Shown piece by piece: positions 8,263 to 15,548 of a DNA stretch of 64,000 nucleotides. Source of the DNA: CAVZGO01 sp963774935 (GTDB lineage: Bacteria; Chloroflexota; Anaerolineae; Anaerolineales; UBA4823); assembly GCA_963774935.1 (NCBI GenBank), contig CAVZGO010000013.1, positions 248,001 to 312,000 of the forward strand, read 5' to 3'. Under the pieces are notes generated by a model. The model ran no database searches and was not told the origin of the DNA. It worked only from the letters and a program-made list of their open reading frames with translations. Within the stretch, counting starts at the first letter, position 1. Each line of letters begins with the position of its first letter. A program made the translations under genes and the position numbers.

Positions 8263-9255
8263 CTAGAATAAACCCAACTGTTCTGATTTTGGTTTTGACG
8301 GGGCGCTTTTTTCCTTCAACCAGCCCGGTAATTTACTGTAGTGCTCCGGGAAAGGGTGGGGAAATGCCGCCCCGCCTCTTTGCAAGAGGAGCCGGTTTCC
8401 GTCTGGCATAGCAGGATGATCAAGAACGAAGACCGGCATCCACCCAGCTCTCAGCGCTTCGGTTGCCCCTGCCCAGGTGCCGCCTTTCTCGGCGTCGCTA
8501 GCCACGATAATGGCATAATCTGCCAGGCAATAGATCAGGCGGTTTCTTCCCATCGCAGCGCCAACTGAAAAGCCTGCATTAGGCGAATAGGGTGTTACCA
8601 GGCACAGATCGCCGCGCTTTAAAGCCGCATCGATCTTAGTTGACCTGATGGTTTTTTCAAGGCTGTCGGCTAATACTGCCACGGCTGACCCGCGCACATC
8701 CAAAGCAGCTTCCATACTGAGCGTATCCACCCCTTTTGCACCACCAGAATACAACACTAAACCGGATAACCCGCAAGCGTTACCAACGAACGCAGCACAC
8801 TCCTGTCCGGCTTGATCTAGATGGCGCGAGCCAACCACCGCAATTCCAGGTTGACCTAACAGAGCGGGTTCACCGGCGTAAAATAATACTGTTGGAGCAG
8901 ATTCCTTGAGGCGCTGTAGGTAACGTTGGGGATAATCCGAATCGACGCGCGTTAAAATCCTGATGCCCTGGGATTGTAATCTTATAATTTCAGCATTTAC
9001 TCCTTCGATGCGCGCCAGCAGGTTACTCAAGCGTTCAGCCTCGGCTCCAGAAAGCTCGAGCTGGGCGCTAAGATCCTGGCAGGTTTGGCCCAACAGACCC
9101 CCTGGTCGGTTGAAGTTTGACGCTTGAATTTTACGCGCCAGCAGGTTCCATTCTCGCAAGGTTAACGGGACCAGTATGGAATCTTTTTCCAAACCCAGGT
9201 GGGAGCAAAGCAAGAGCATAACTTGTGCATCTAAAGAAAGCATGTCGTCAGACAC
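8263..9255 (-). CDS. DprA/Smf-like Rossmann (SLOG) protein, divergent
   Basis: This 330-residue protein belongs to the DprA superfamily. A helical N-terminal part (about 1-115) is followed by a Rossmann fold with GSRHL (142-146), SGGAKGVD (170-177) and MGRNR (235-239). Those correspond to the GSR, SGLARGID and RNR motifs of competence DprA. The family binds single-stranded DNA and loads RecA; related SLOG proteins bind nucleotide-derived ligands. Divergence is clear: SGGAKGVD replaces SGLARGID, TPYSPNAGFSVGAAMG replaces the SE...P...FP stretch, and KGGTWAGA replaces SGSLITA. The frame opens at GTG 9255; an ATG at 9243 may be the real start. It follows the RecQ-phosphoribosyltransferase gene after 4 bp, so the genes are surely one operon. 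It could be a paralogue separate from a housekeeping dprA. Confidence 0.85.
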   Translation of the reverse strand: MSDDMLSLDAQVMLLLCSHLGLEKDSILVPLTLREWNLLARKIQASNFNRPGGLLGQTCQDLSAQLELSGAEAERLSNLLARIEGVNAEIIRLQSQGIRILTRVDSDYPQRYLQRLKESAPTVLFYAGEPALLGQPGIAVVGSRHLDQAGQECAAFVGNACGLSGLVLYSGGAKGVDTLSMEAALDVRGSAVAVLADSLEKTIRSTKIDAALKRGDLCLVTPYSPNAGFSVGAAMGRNRLIYCLADYAIIVASDAEKGGTWAGATEALRAGWMPVFVLDHPAMPDGNRLLLQRGGAAFPHPFPEHYSKLPGWLKEKSAPSKPKSEQLGLF

Positions 9256-9259
9256 CTTT

Positions 9260-10888
9260 TTATGAATCTGAATGGATGGTGCGCGTCAAGGTCAACACAT
9301 ACACGTCACTTGCGCCAGCCCGTTGAAGAAGCCGGAAGATTTCTTCCAGTGTCGCGCCAGAATCAAAAAGATCGTCAACAAGTAATAGACGATTACCCTT
9401 AATTGAAGATTTCAATGCAAAGGCGCCAGCCACATTCTTGTGCTTTTGCGCCAGGGTGTGCATCTCTTTCTGCGGGTCAGTTTGCCGAGATTTGATCAAA
9501 ACAGGAGAATAGCTTAAGCCAAGATGCTGAGCTAGAGCCTTAGCGAAACTGCTGACAGGGTCATTCAGCCGCTGTTTCGAAGGGGGCACAGGTATAACAG
9601 CATCCACACGAGCGAGCTCCGGGTGCTGTGTGATCAACTCTGCAGCTTGCTCAACCAGTGCAGGAAGCACAGAAAGGTCTTCCTGGTATTTCAAACGATA
9701 AGCCAGATCGCCAGTTCCGCTGCGACTCCAATCCGCGCCTGAAAACTGGCTATGAAAACTCAGCGCCCAGCCGGCGTGCCACGGACCGGGTAATTTCCGG
9801 GGATGTGGATGAGAAAGAAAGAGAGAAACTGGATCCTCTTCTTCTTGAGCACCGCGAGTAGGTGATATTGCCTTATTGTCCTGATGAAGCTGATTAGCAC
9901 CCGGCATTTGTTGGCGCTTCCAATTTTCCACAACACAACGAATCATGTTGTAATCAATATTATCAGGAAGTAAAACCTTAATTGGGTAGAGATATTTTAC
10001 ATCCCCAACCTGACGAATAGCGTCCTCTACTAATTGGCGTACTTCAGTCGAGACAACAGACTCAAGGTTAATTCGCCCAGCTGCGATCAGCTTTGCAGCA
10101 TGAGTGTAAATTGTTATGGGTGACAACCCACGTTGTTGAGCAACTTGCCCTAAACTTAATCCTTCAGAAAATAGATATGCAGTTTCTTCTAGGGTGATAC
10201 TTTGTTGGATTCCTGATCCCTTTCTTACAACTCTTTCATTGTCAATCTGACGAGGCAGCTTCAAGATAATCACAGCTTTATTCTGAATAGCTATCTCCCC
10301 TTGAGGTGTCAAGTGTAATACAGGATATTCCCCACCAAGAACTTTTATATATTTCATATCCACAAGTTGGTCAATCATTATTTTGATCTCATCCAGCTTG
10401 AAATCAGCCAACCTGGCATAATAAATGTGTTTATCATAATGATACTGCTGGATATCTTTGGCTTTTGAACCCTTGAGAATCTGAGCGACTTTCTGCTTAC
10501 CGACATCACATTGCAACCGTCTTATACAGTCCAAGATGATCAAGGCTGTTCGTTCTAATGGCGTTAGACCAGCCGGGTCACTGGCAGGAATATTATCTGA
10601 TTTTCGTGCCTGGCAGTTATCACAACAGATGCTGGCTTCAGCAGGTCCCGTATCCCCAAAATGGTTGAGGATAATTGTTCGCCTGCAGTCATTGCTTTCA
10701 GCATAAGCCACCATACGAGACAACTGAGTTTTGCGATGTTTTTGATGCAACTTGTTGGCATCTATTACCTTGTGGATTTCTGCATCCTTCCAGTCGTAGA
10801 GCTGAACCCGCATCCACATCTTCTCATCGCCCAGATGAGCCAATGCTCCAGCGCGTTCTAAGGCAGCCAATGCCACACGTGATTTCAC
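9260..10888 (-). CDS. RecQ C-terminal half fused to a ComF-like phosphoribosyltransferase
   Basis: This 542-residue stretch continues the RecQ helicase of 10892-12076 in the same frame after one TAG codon. Near its start are the RecQ zinc-site cysteines (C68, C88, C89, C92), then an RQC-like winged helix (about 105-200), and an HTH_40-type helix-turn-helix (about 240-270, GQVAQQRGLSPITIYTHAAKL). From about residue 360 onward there is a type I phosphoribosyltransferase domain with the PRPP loop VDDLFDSGAT (504-513), resembling ComF and purine/pyrimidine PRTases. If translated alone it would start at GTG 10888, or better GTG 10876, which sits 11 bases after AGGAGG. Without the helicase motor it would be a DNA-binding/PRTase protein. 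I favour one full RecQ-PRTase polypeptide of about 937 residues as the ancestral product. Confidence 0.8.
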   Translation of the reverse strand: MKSRVALAALERAGALAHLGDEKMWMRVQLYDWKDAEIHKVIDANKLHQKHRKTQLSRMVAYAESNDCRRTIILNHFGDTGPAEASICCDNCQARKSDNIPASDPAGLTPLERTALIILDCIRRLQCDVGKQKVAQILKGSKAKDIQQYHYDKHIYYARLADFKLDEIKIMIDQLVDMKYIKVLGGEYPVLHLTPQGEIAIQNKAVIILKLPRQIDNERVVRKGSGIQQSITLEETAYLFSEGLSLGQVAQQRGLSPITIYTHAAKLIAAGRINLESVVSTEVRQLVEDAIRQVGDVKYLYPIKVLLPDNIDYNMIRCVVENWKRQQMPGANQLHQDNKAISPTRGAQEEEDPVSLFLSHPHPRKLPGPWHAGWALSFHSQFSGADWSRSGTGDLAYRLKYQEDLSVLPALVEQAAELITQHPELARVDAVIPVPPSKQRLNDPVSSFAKALAQHLGLSYSPVLIKSRQTDPQKEMHTLAQKHKNVAGAFALKSSIKGNRLLLVDDLFDSGATLEEIFRLLQRAGASDVYVLTLTRTIHSDS

Positions 10889-10891
10889 CTC

Positions 10892-12076
10892 CTAAAATCC
10901 GGTCAGACAAGAAATATCATCTATGGCAATCAATTTCTGTTGGTTACTGGCGGAACGGAGAGATTCATATAGCAGGTGCAGGTCTGCAACTGTAATGGCG
11001 CTATTTTCGATAAACCATTCCTGCAGCCCTCGATCTTCTGGTGAATACAACAGGACAGCCCTGGCAGGAAAACCATCCCGCCCGGCCCGTCCTGCTTCTT
11101 GATAATATGCTTCTAGCGAGCCCGGCACTGCATAATGGATCACCTGGCGCACATCGGGGCGATCAATGCCCATTCCAAATGCATTGGTCGCTGCCACAAT
11201 TGGTAATTTACCCGCCATAAACTCATCTTGAACTCGCGAGCGTTCCTCCGCTGGTAACCCGGCATGATAACTGTGGGTATTGATCCCAATAACACTGGTG
11301 ACAAAATCAGCCACTTCTTCTGCATCGCGACGCGTGCCAGTATAGATGATAGCAGCGCCAGCCTGGTGATTCGACAATAATTCTCGTAGTGCCTTCAGAC
11401 GGCTGGTTAGGTCGGTAATATAACGTACCTGTAGTTCCAGATTCGGGCGATTGAAGCCAGTTACCACGCGGTGAATTGGAGAGAGGTGTAACAATCGAAC
11501 AATATCATTTTGAACCTGCGGGGTAGCAGTGGCAGTCAGCGCAACGGTCAAGGGATTCCTTAGTCCAGCGCGAAATTGGGCAATGTGCAAGTAATCGGGG
11601 CGGAAATCATGACCCCATCCCGAGATACAGTGCGCCTCATCTACCGCAAGAAGGCTTACCGTTTGGTTGTCCAGGGCTTGCAAAAACTGAGTGCTGCGTA
11701 AGCGTTCGGGCGCGATATAAACAATACGATACCTGCCCGAGGTCAGGTCTTTAAGCCTGTTGGCCTGTTCGCTATTCGACAAGGTACTGTTGATAAAGGT
11801 TGCCGGGATACCACGCACCAACAGACTGTCCACCTGGTCCTTCATCAGGGCAATCAAAGGAGAGATCACCAGAGTTATACCGGGCAGGTTCATCGCAGCC
11901 AACTGGTAGACCAACGATTTACCTGATCCTGTTGGCATCACAACCATCGTATGCTGGTTGCCTAGCAAACTCTGTATCGCATCTACCTGTCCCGGCCTGA
12001 AGTAATCATAACCAAAATGGGTCTTAAGACTTAGGGGAAGATCAATTCTCAATGGATTTAATTCCCGTGGCTTCAT
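10892..12076 (-). CDS. recQ: RecQ helicase motor domains (ends at in-frame TAG)
   Basis: This is a superfamily 2 DNA helicase of the RecQ family, which unwinds DNA 3' to 5' in recombination and repair. The 394 residues contain the whole motor: Q-motif region (FGYDYFRPGQ, about 21-30), Walker A MPTGSGKS (47-54), DEAH box (146-149) followed by the RecQ aromatic loop region, TATATP (181-186), and motif VI QEAGRAGRDG (326-335). The frame then ends in CLTGF and a TAG at 10892-10894. The next codons, in the same frame, carry on a normal RecQ zinc-binding region. So this is either a nonsense change in a RecQ-PRTase fusion or a real two-cistron split with re-initiation at AGGAGGTG. It starts an operon with the PRTase part and the DprA-like gene. 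Confidence 0.9.
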   Translation of the reverse strand: MKPRELNPLRIDLPLSLKTHFGYDYFRPGQVDAIQSLLGNQHTMVVMPTGSGKSLVYQLAAMNLPGITLVISPLIALMKDQVDSLLVRGIPATFINSTLSNSEQANRLKDLTSGRYRIVYIAPERLRSTQFLQALDNQTVSLLAVDEAHCISGWGHDFRPDYLHIAQFRAGLRNPLTVALTATATPQVQNDIVRLLHLSPIHRVVTGFNRPNLELQVRYITDLTSRLKALRELLSNHQAGAAIIYTGTRRDAEEVADFVTSVIGINTHSYHAGLPAEERSRVQDEFMAGKLPIVAATNAFGMGIDRPDVRQVIHYAVPGSLEAYYQEAGRAGRDGFPARAVLLYSPEDRGLQEWFIENSAITVADLHLLYESLRSASNQQKLIAIDDISCLTGF

Positions 12077-12228
12077 AAACCCCCCTCAAGCTGGGTAATA
12101 ATATTATTGATCATTCTATCCGTATGTTGCAATAGATGAGCCAGACCTTTACCGACTATCGGAATCTTGTCCATGTCAATCGGTATTTATCCTGGCTTCA
12201 TTTGTCGAATTTTGGCTGGAAAAACAGT

Positions 12229-12268
12229 CGAAGCTGCCACCTGGCATTTCACAGATTTGGCAGCTTCG
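12229..12268 (-). terminator. Intrinsic terminator of tRNA-Glu
   Basis: Read on the minus strand, an 11-bp stem (CGAAGCTGCCA, 18-base loop, TGGCAGCTTCG) is followed after four bases by TTTTT. It starts 28 bases after the tRNA 3' end. The remaining 12077-12228 stretch holds only the upstream region of recQ; I see no gene in it. Confidence 0.8.
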
Positions 12269-12296
12269 TCCCGAACTGTATTTCTTTTACTTAAAG

Positions 12297-12369
12297 TGCC
12301 CCCAAGGGGACTCGAACCCCTGTTTTGGCCTTGAGAGGGCCGCGTCCTGGGCCACTAGACGATGGGGGC
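12297..12369 (-). tRNA. tRNA-Glu (anticodon CTC)
   Basis: The 73 bases fold as a full cloverleaf on the minus strand. The acceptor stem is GCCCCCA/TGGGGGC with discriminator A. The D arm is GTC...GAC with TAGTGGCCCAG as loop. The anticodon loop CTCTCAA gives anticodon CTC (reads GAG, Glu), and the T arm is AGGGG-TTCGAGT-CCCCT. The first anticodon-stem pair is a C-A mismatch; the other four pairs hold. CCA is not encoded. It has its own promoter and terminator. Confidence 0.96.
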
Positions 12370-12393
12370 TGGCTCATCATCTGGAGCGCGCAA

Positions 12394-12422
12394 ATTCTAC
12401 CACGCCCCAGATGCAGCGTCAA
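12394..12422 (-). promoter_or_regulatory. Promoter of tRNA-Glu
   Basis: On the minus strand, TTGACG (12422-12417) and TAGAAT (12399-12394) are 17 bp apart. The -10 box ends 24 bp before the tRNA 5' end. It lies in the 64-bp gap after the acyl-CoA ligase stop codon. Confidence 0.75.
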
Positions 12423-12433
12423 CAAGTTTCCGG

Positions 12434-14125
12434 TCAGCCTGTCTTTGCCTGCTTATCTCTCTCCTGCTGAACCAGCTCACGTCGTAAAATCTTTCCAACA
12501 GTCGTCTTCGGCAGCTCGCTGCGGAATTCTACTTGAGTTGGTATTTTGAACTTCGCCAGTTTCCCGGAGCACCAGGTTTTTACATCAGCTTCGCTGAGCT
12601 TCTCTCCGGGCTTGAGTACCACCCAGGCTTTCACGGTTTCTCCGCGATATGGATCCGGTATGCCCGCAACACCCACTTCCATCACTTGTGGGTGAGCAGC
12701 AATCACCTCTTCTACTTCGCGTGGCCACACCTGGTACCCGCCTGGCTTGATCAATTCTTTTTTGCGATCGACAAGGTAGAAGTAACCTTCTTCGTCCATC
12801 CTGGCGATATCACCAGTATATAACCAGCCATCGCGCAAAGCGTTCGCAGTCTCGGTGGGCATATTGTGGTATCCCTTCATTGTCGTCGGTCCTTTGATTA
12901 CCAGCTCGCCGATCTCTCCGGGTGGTAATACGGTGACTTCATCGTCCAGGCTGACGATTCGGGCGTCGATATCCGGCAAAGGCAGGCCGATCGATCCGGG
13001 TGGGTTCTCGCCGGATAAAGGATTGCAGTGCGATGCCGTAGGCGCCTCAGACAAGCCATATCCTTCCGCTAGCTTACCCCCGGTCAGCGCTTCAAAACGG
13101 GCTTTGGTTTCGCCCATCAACGCTGCCGAGCCCGAGATACAGGCTTTAATTGTGCTCAGGTCGTATTTGCCAGCTTTGACATCCGCATGATTATTGATGG
13201 CGTTGTACAAAGTCGGCACACCTGGAAAGATCGTACCTTTATGCTTATGGATATTTTCCAGAACATCGTGCAGGTCGCGTGGGTTGGGTATCATCACCAT
13301 GGCTGAGGAAAGGAGCATTGCAAAGCACATCCCAATCACCATACCATAGACGTGAAACATTGGAATAGCCAGGATCACGACCTCCTGACCTTCTACCGCA
13401 TTAGGGATCCACGCCTGCATCATTAAGGAATTTGCTACCAAATTTCGATGCGACCCAATCGCAGCTTTGGGAACACCAGTCGTTCCCCCGCTGTATTGGA
13501 AGACAGCTGCATCATCAGCAGTTACTTCAATTTTTGGCCTGTCCGCAGCTTTGTGACGGTTAAGCATATCCTGCATCCATTCGTCGCCCGCGGCGAGCTG
13601 GACGCGGAAGCCACCCTTCTTCTCTTTGAAGAAGGTAAATAACAGTGCCAGGTGAGATGGTAATGTCTCCTTAAGATTGGTAACAATTACCTTTCGAATG
13701 CGTGTTTTGGGCTGCACCTGCTTGATAATTTCATAAAAATTACTCATCACCATCATGATCTCCACGCCAGAATCGTTCACCTGGTGCTCGATCTCGCGTG
13801 CCGTGTAGAGGGGGTTGGTAGCTACCACTACGCCACCAATCTTCAGGATGGCAAAGTATGCCATGACAAACTGAGGCGTATTCGGCATAAAAATCCCGAC
13901 ACGATCTCCTTTCTGCACTCCTATTTCAGCCAGACCAGCCGCCAATCGATCCACCAGATCATTCATCTCACGATAGGTGATCACCGCTCCTTTAAAAATT
14001 GTGCACGGATTGGCTGGATACCTGCGCGCCGCTTCTTCTAGAAAATGAAAAAGTGGAACCTCTGGATAATTAATAGTATGCGGTACACCCTCACCATAGT
14101 GCTTTAACCACGGCCTGCCCTCCAT
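12434..14125 (-). CDS. Long-chain fatty acid-CoA ligase (FadD-like)
   Basis: This adenylate-forming enzyme of 563 residues would activate a carboxylic acid, most likely a long-chain fatty acid, to its acyl-CoA through an acyl-AMP. Visible motifs are the ATP/AMP loop YSGGTTGVPKAAIG (about 208-222), the GYGLSEAP region, the YTGDIARMDEEGYFYLVDRK hinge (about 433-452) and the C-terminal catalytic lysine motif PKTTVGKILRREL. The ATG at 14125 has GGAGG eight bases upstream and is a firm start. The gene stands alone between miaA (89 bp upstream) and the tRNA-Glu promoter. Chain-length specificity cannot be read from sequence, so a medium-chain or aryl substrate remains possible. Confidence 0.9.
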   Translation of the reverse strand: MEGRPWLKHYGEGVPHTINYPEVPLFHFLEEAARRYPANPCTIFKGAVITYREMNDLVDRLAAGLAEIGVQKGDRVGIFMPNTPQFVMAYFAILKIGGVVVATNPLYTAREIEHQVNDSGVEIMMVMSNFYEIIKQVQPKTRIRKVIVTNLKETLPSHLALLFTFFKEKKGGFRVQLAAGDEWMQDMLNRHKAADRPKIEVTADDAAVFQYSGGTTGVPKAAIGSHRNLVANSLMMQAWIPNAVEGQEVVILAIPMFHVYGMVIGMCFAMLLSSAMVMIPNPRDLHDVLENIHKHKGTIFPGVPTLYNAINNHADVKAGKYDLSTIKACISGSAALMGETKARFEALTGGKLAEGYGLSEAPTASHCNPLSGENPPGSIGLPLPDIDARIVSLDDEVTVLPPGEIGELVIKGPTTMKGYHNMPTETANALRDGWLYTGDIARMDEEGYFYLVDRKKELIKPGGYQVWPREVEEVIAAHPQVMEVGVAGIPDPYRGETVKAWVVLKPGEKLSEADVKTWCSGKLAKFKIPTQVEFRSELPKTTVGKILRRELVQQERDKQAKTG

Positions 14126-14212
14126 CTGCGCCTCCTCCTTACCTTTATTAGACCAATCGGAGTAACTTACTTGGTGTTAGTATAGATGGAATCTTGATGA
14201 CTGTCAAATAAA

Positions 14213-15136
14213 TTATGGATTCAAAGCAAGCTGATCTCGGATGAACTCCAGCAGTCGTTTAGAAACATCCTGATGGACGTCAAACCAGTTGATTTCCGGA
14301 TCGGCTGGCTTAAACCAGTTCGTCTGTCGCCGCACCAAAATACGCGTATTCCGCCTGATCAAAACAACAGCTTCATCTAGGGTGATCTGATTTTGTAAAT
14401 AGGCAATGATTTCGCGATAGCCGATTGCCGATAAGCTGGGTAGCATTGGCGAGTATCCACGATCGAGCAAGCGCTGTACCTCTTCAACCAACCCTGATGC
14501 AAGCATGGCATCCACCCTGGAATCAATCCGGGCGAACAACTCCGTGCGCGGACGAGATAAACCGATTGTGATAAGCTCAAATGCTGGGAGACCCGCCCTG
14601 CGCTGGTCCGAGAAACGCTGTCCGGTAGAAAATATCACCTCCAAAGCCCGCACCGTCCTGCGCAGGTTCCGCGCGTCAATATTCGCAGCAGCAAGCGGAT
14701 CGAGCATCGCCAGACGGGCGTGCAGACCGTCTTTTCCAATTTGTGCAGCCCAGGCTTCTAGAATTGAGCGCAACCGCTCATCCGGCGCAACCTCCGGCAC
14801 CTGCCAGCCCTGGGTGATTGCACGGACATATTGCCCGGTGCCTCCCACTAGAAAGGCAAGGCGCTGGCGCCCTTGTATATCAGCAATCGCCTGCCGTGCT
14901 TTTTGCTGGTACAGCGCCAGGCTCCAGGTATCATCCGGGTCAGCTACATCAATGAGATGGTGTGGCACACGCTGCAGCTCGGACGGGGAAGGCTTGGCAG
15001 TGCCAATATCCATACCTCGATAGAGCAGGTGCGAATCAGCAGACACGATTTCGCCATTCAACTGCTCGGCAAGTTGAATGGCGATTTCTGTTTTACCTAC
15101 CGCGGTAGGTCCAATGATTACAATCAGAGGCGTCAT
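14213..15136 (-). CDS. miaA: tRNA dimethylallyltransferase MiaA
   Basis: MiaA transfers a dimethylallyl group from DMAPP to N6 of A37 in tRNAs reading UNN codons. The frame opens further upstream, but the ATG at 15136 gives the family N-terminus (MTPLIVIIGPTAVGKTEIA, P-loop at once) and starts 4 bp after the yraN stop. This gives 307 residues, the usual size. DSHLLYRGMDIGTAKP matches the conserved DS.Q.Y..MDIGTAKP motif except that the usual Gln is Leu. VGGTGQYVRAITQG and the C-terminal RRNTRILVRRQTNWF also match. It lies in an apparent operon with yraN and a glycosyltransferase. The isoprenoid donor ties it to the mevalonate genes at 35-37 kb. Confidence 0.95.
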   Translation of the reverse strand: MTPLIVIIGPTAVGKTEIAIQLAEQLNGEIVSADSHLLYRGMDIGTAKPSPSELQRVPHHLIDVADPDDTWSLALYQQKARQAIADIQGRQRLAFLVGGTGQYVRAITQGWQVPEVAPDERLRSILEAWAAQIGKDGLHARLAMLDPLAAANIDARNLRRTVRALEVIFSTGQRFSDQRRAGLPAFELITIGLSRPRTELFARIDSRVDAMLASGLVEEVQRLLDRGYSPMLPSLSAIGYREIIAYLQNQITLDEAVVLIRRNTRILVRRQTNWFKPADPEINWFDVHQDVSKRLLEFIRDQLALNP

Positions 15137-15140
15137 CGGC

Positions 15141-15548
15141 TCAGGAAAATGCATTCTCGAAGTGGATGATCTCAGGACTGCCTCCTGACAAAGGACGCTG
15201 AACTGCGATGACATCGATGCGCCAGCTCCCGGGCAAATCAGTATGAGCTTGCATATATGCCAGGATGGAGTCGAGCAGATGCTGCTTTTTTCGCTCATTC
15301 ACGGAAATTTCTGGCGGTCCAAGGCTGCGCGTTTGGCGGGTTTTGACTTCAACAAATACGACAACTGGAAGAGGATATATCGCACTGCTTGCATCGCCGG
15401 GTTCTCCAGATAGTTGGAGGGCAATGATATCGATTTCGCCGTATTTTGTCCGCGCGTTGCGTTCCAGGATTTGGTACCCATGCTGTTCTAGAAAGATAGC
15501 AACAGTCTGTTCGCCCCAACTACCCAGAGATTGACCAGAACGCACCAA
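15141..15548 (-). CDS. YraN family protein (UPF0102)
   Basis: This small 135-residue protein has the UPF0102 nuclease-like fold, related to Holliday-junction resolvases and restriction endonucleases. It shows the N-terminal GEQTVAIFLEQHGYQILERNART, the GEIDIIAL acidic motif, and the VVFVEVKTRQTRSLG motif with its E-x-K. The cellular role of this family is not established. It starts at TTG 15548, or GTG 15545, directly after the stop of the glycosyltransferase and ends 4 bp before miaA, so it is translationally packed in that operon. A segment between the E-D and E-V-K motifs (GEPGDASSAIYP) is a little longer than in typical members. Confidence 0.88.
   Translation of the reverse strand: MVRSGQSLGSWGEQTVAIFLEQHGYQILERNARTKYGEIDIIALQLSGEPGDASSAIYPLPVVVFVEVKTRQTRSLGPPEISVNERKKQHLLDSILAYMQAHTDLPGSWRIDVIAVQRPLSGGSPEIIHFENAFS

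Noticed and set aside
8253..8274. ggtttat/ataaacc hairpin between the ABC exporter and dprA-like genes
   Set aside because: Seven AT-rich pairs, overlapping the dprA-like stop codon; too weak to call a terminator.
14505..15023. 172-codon plus-strand frame over miaA
   Set aside because: Shadow of miaA; high Arg/Ser/Cys content without any domain.
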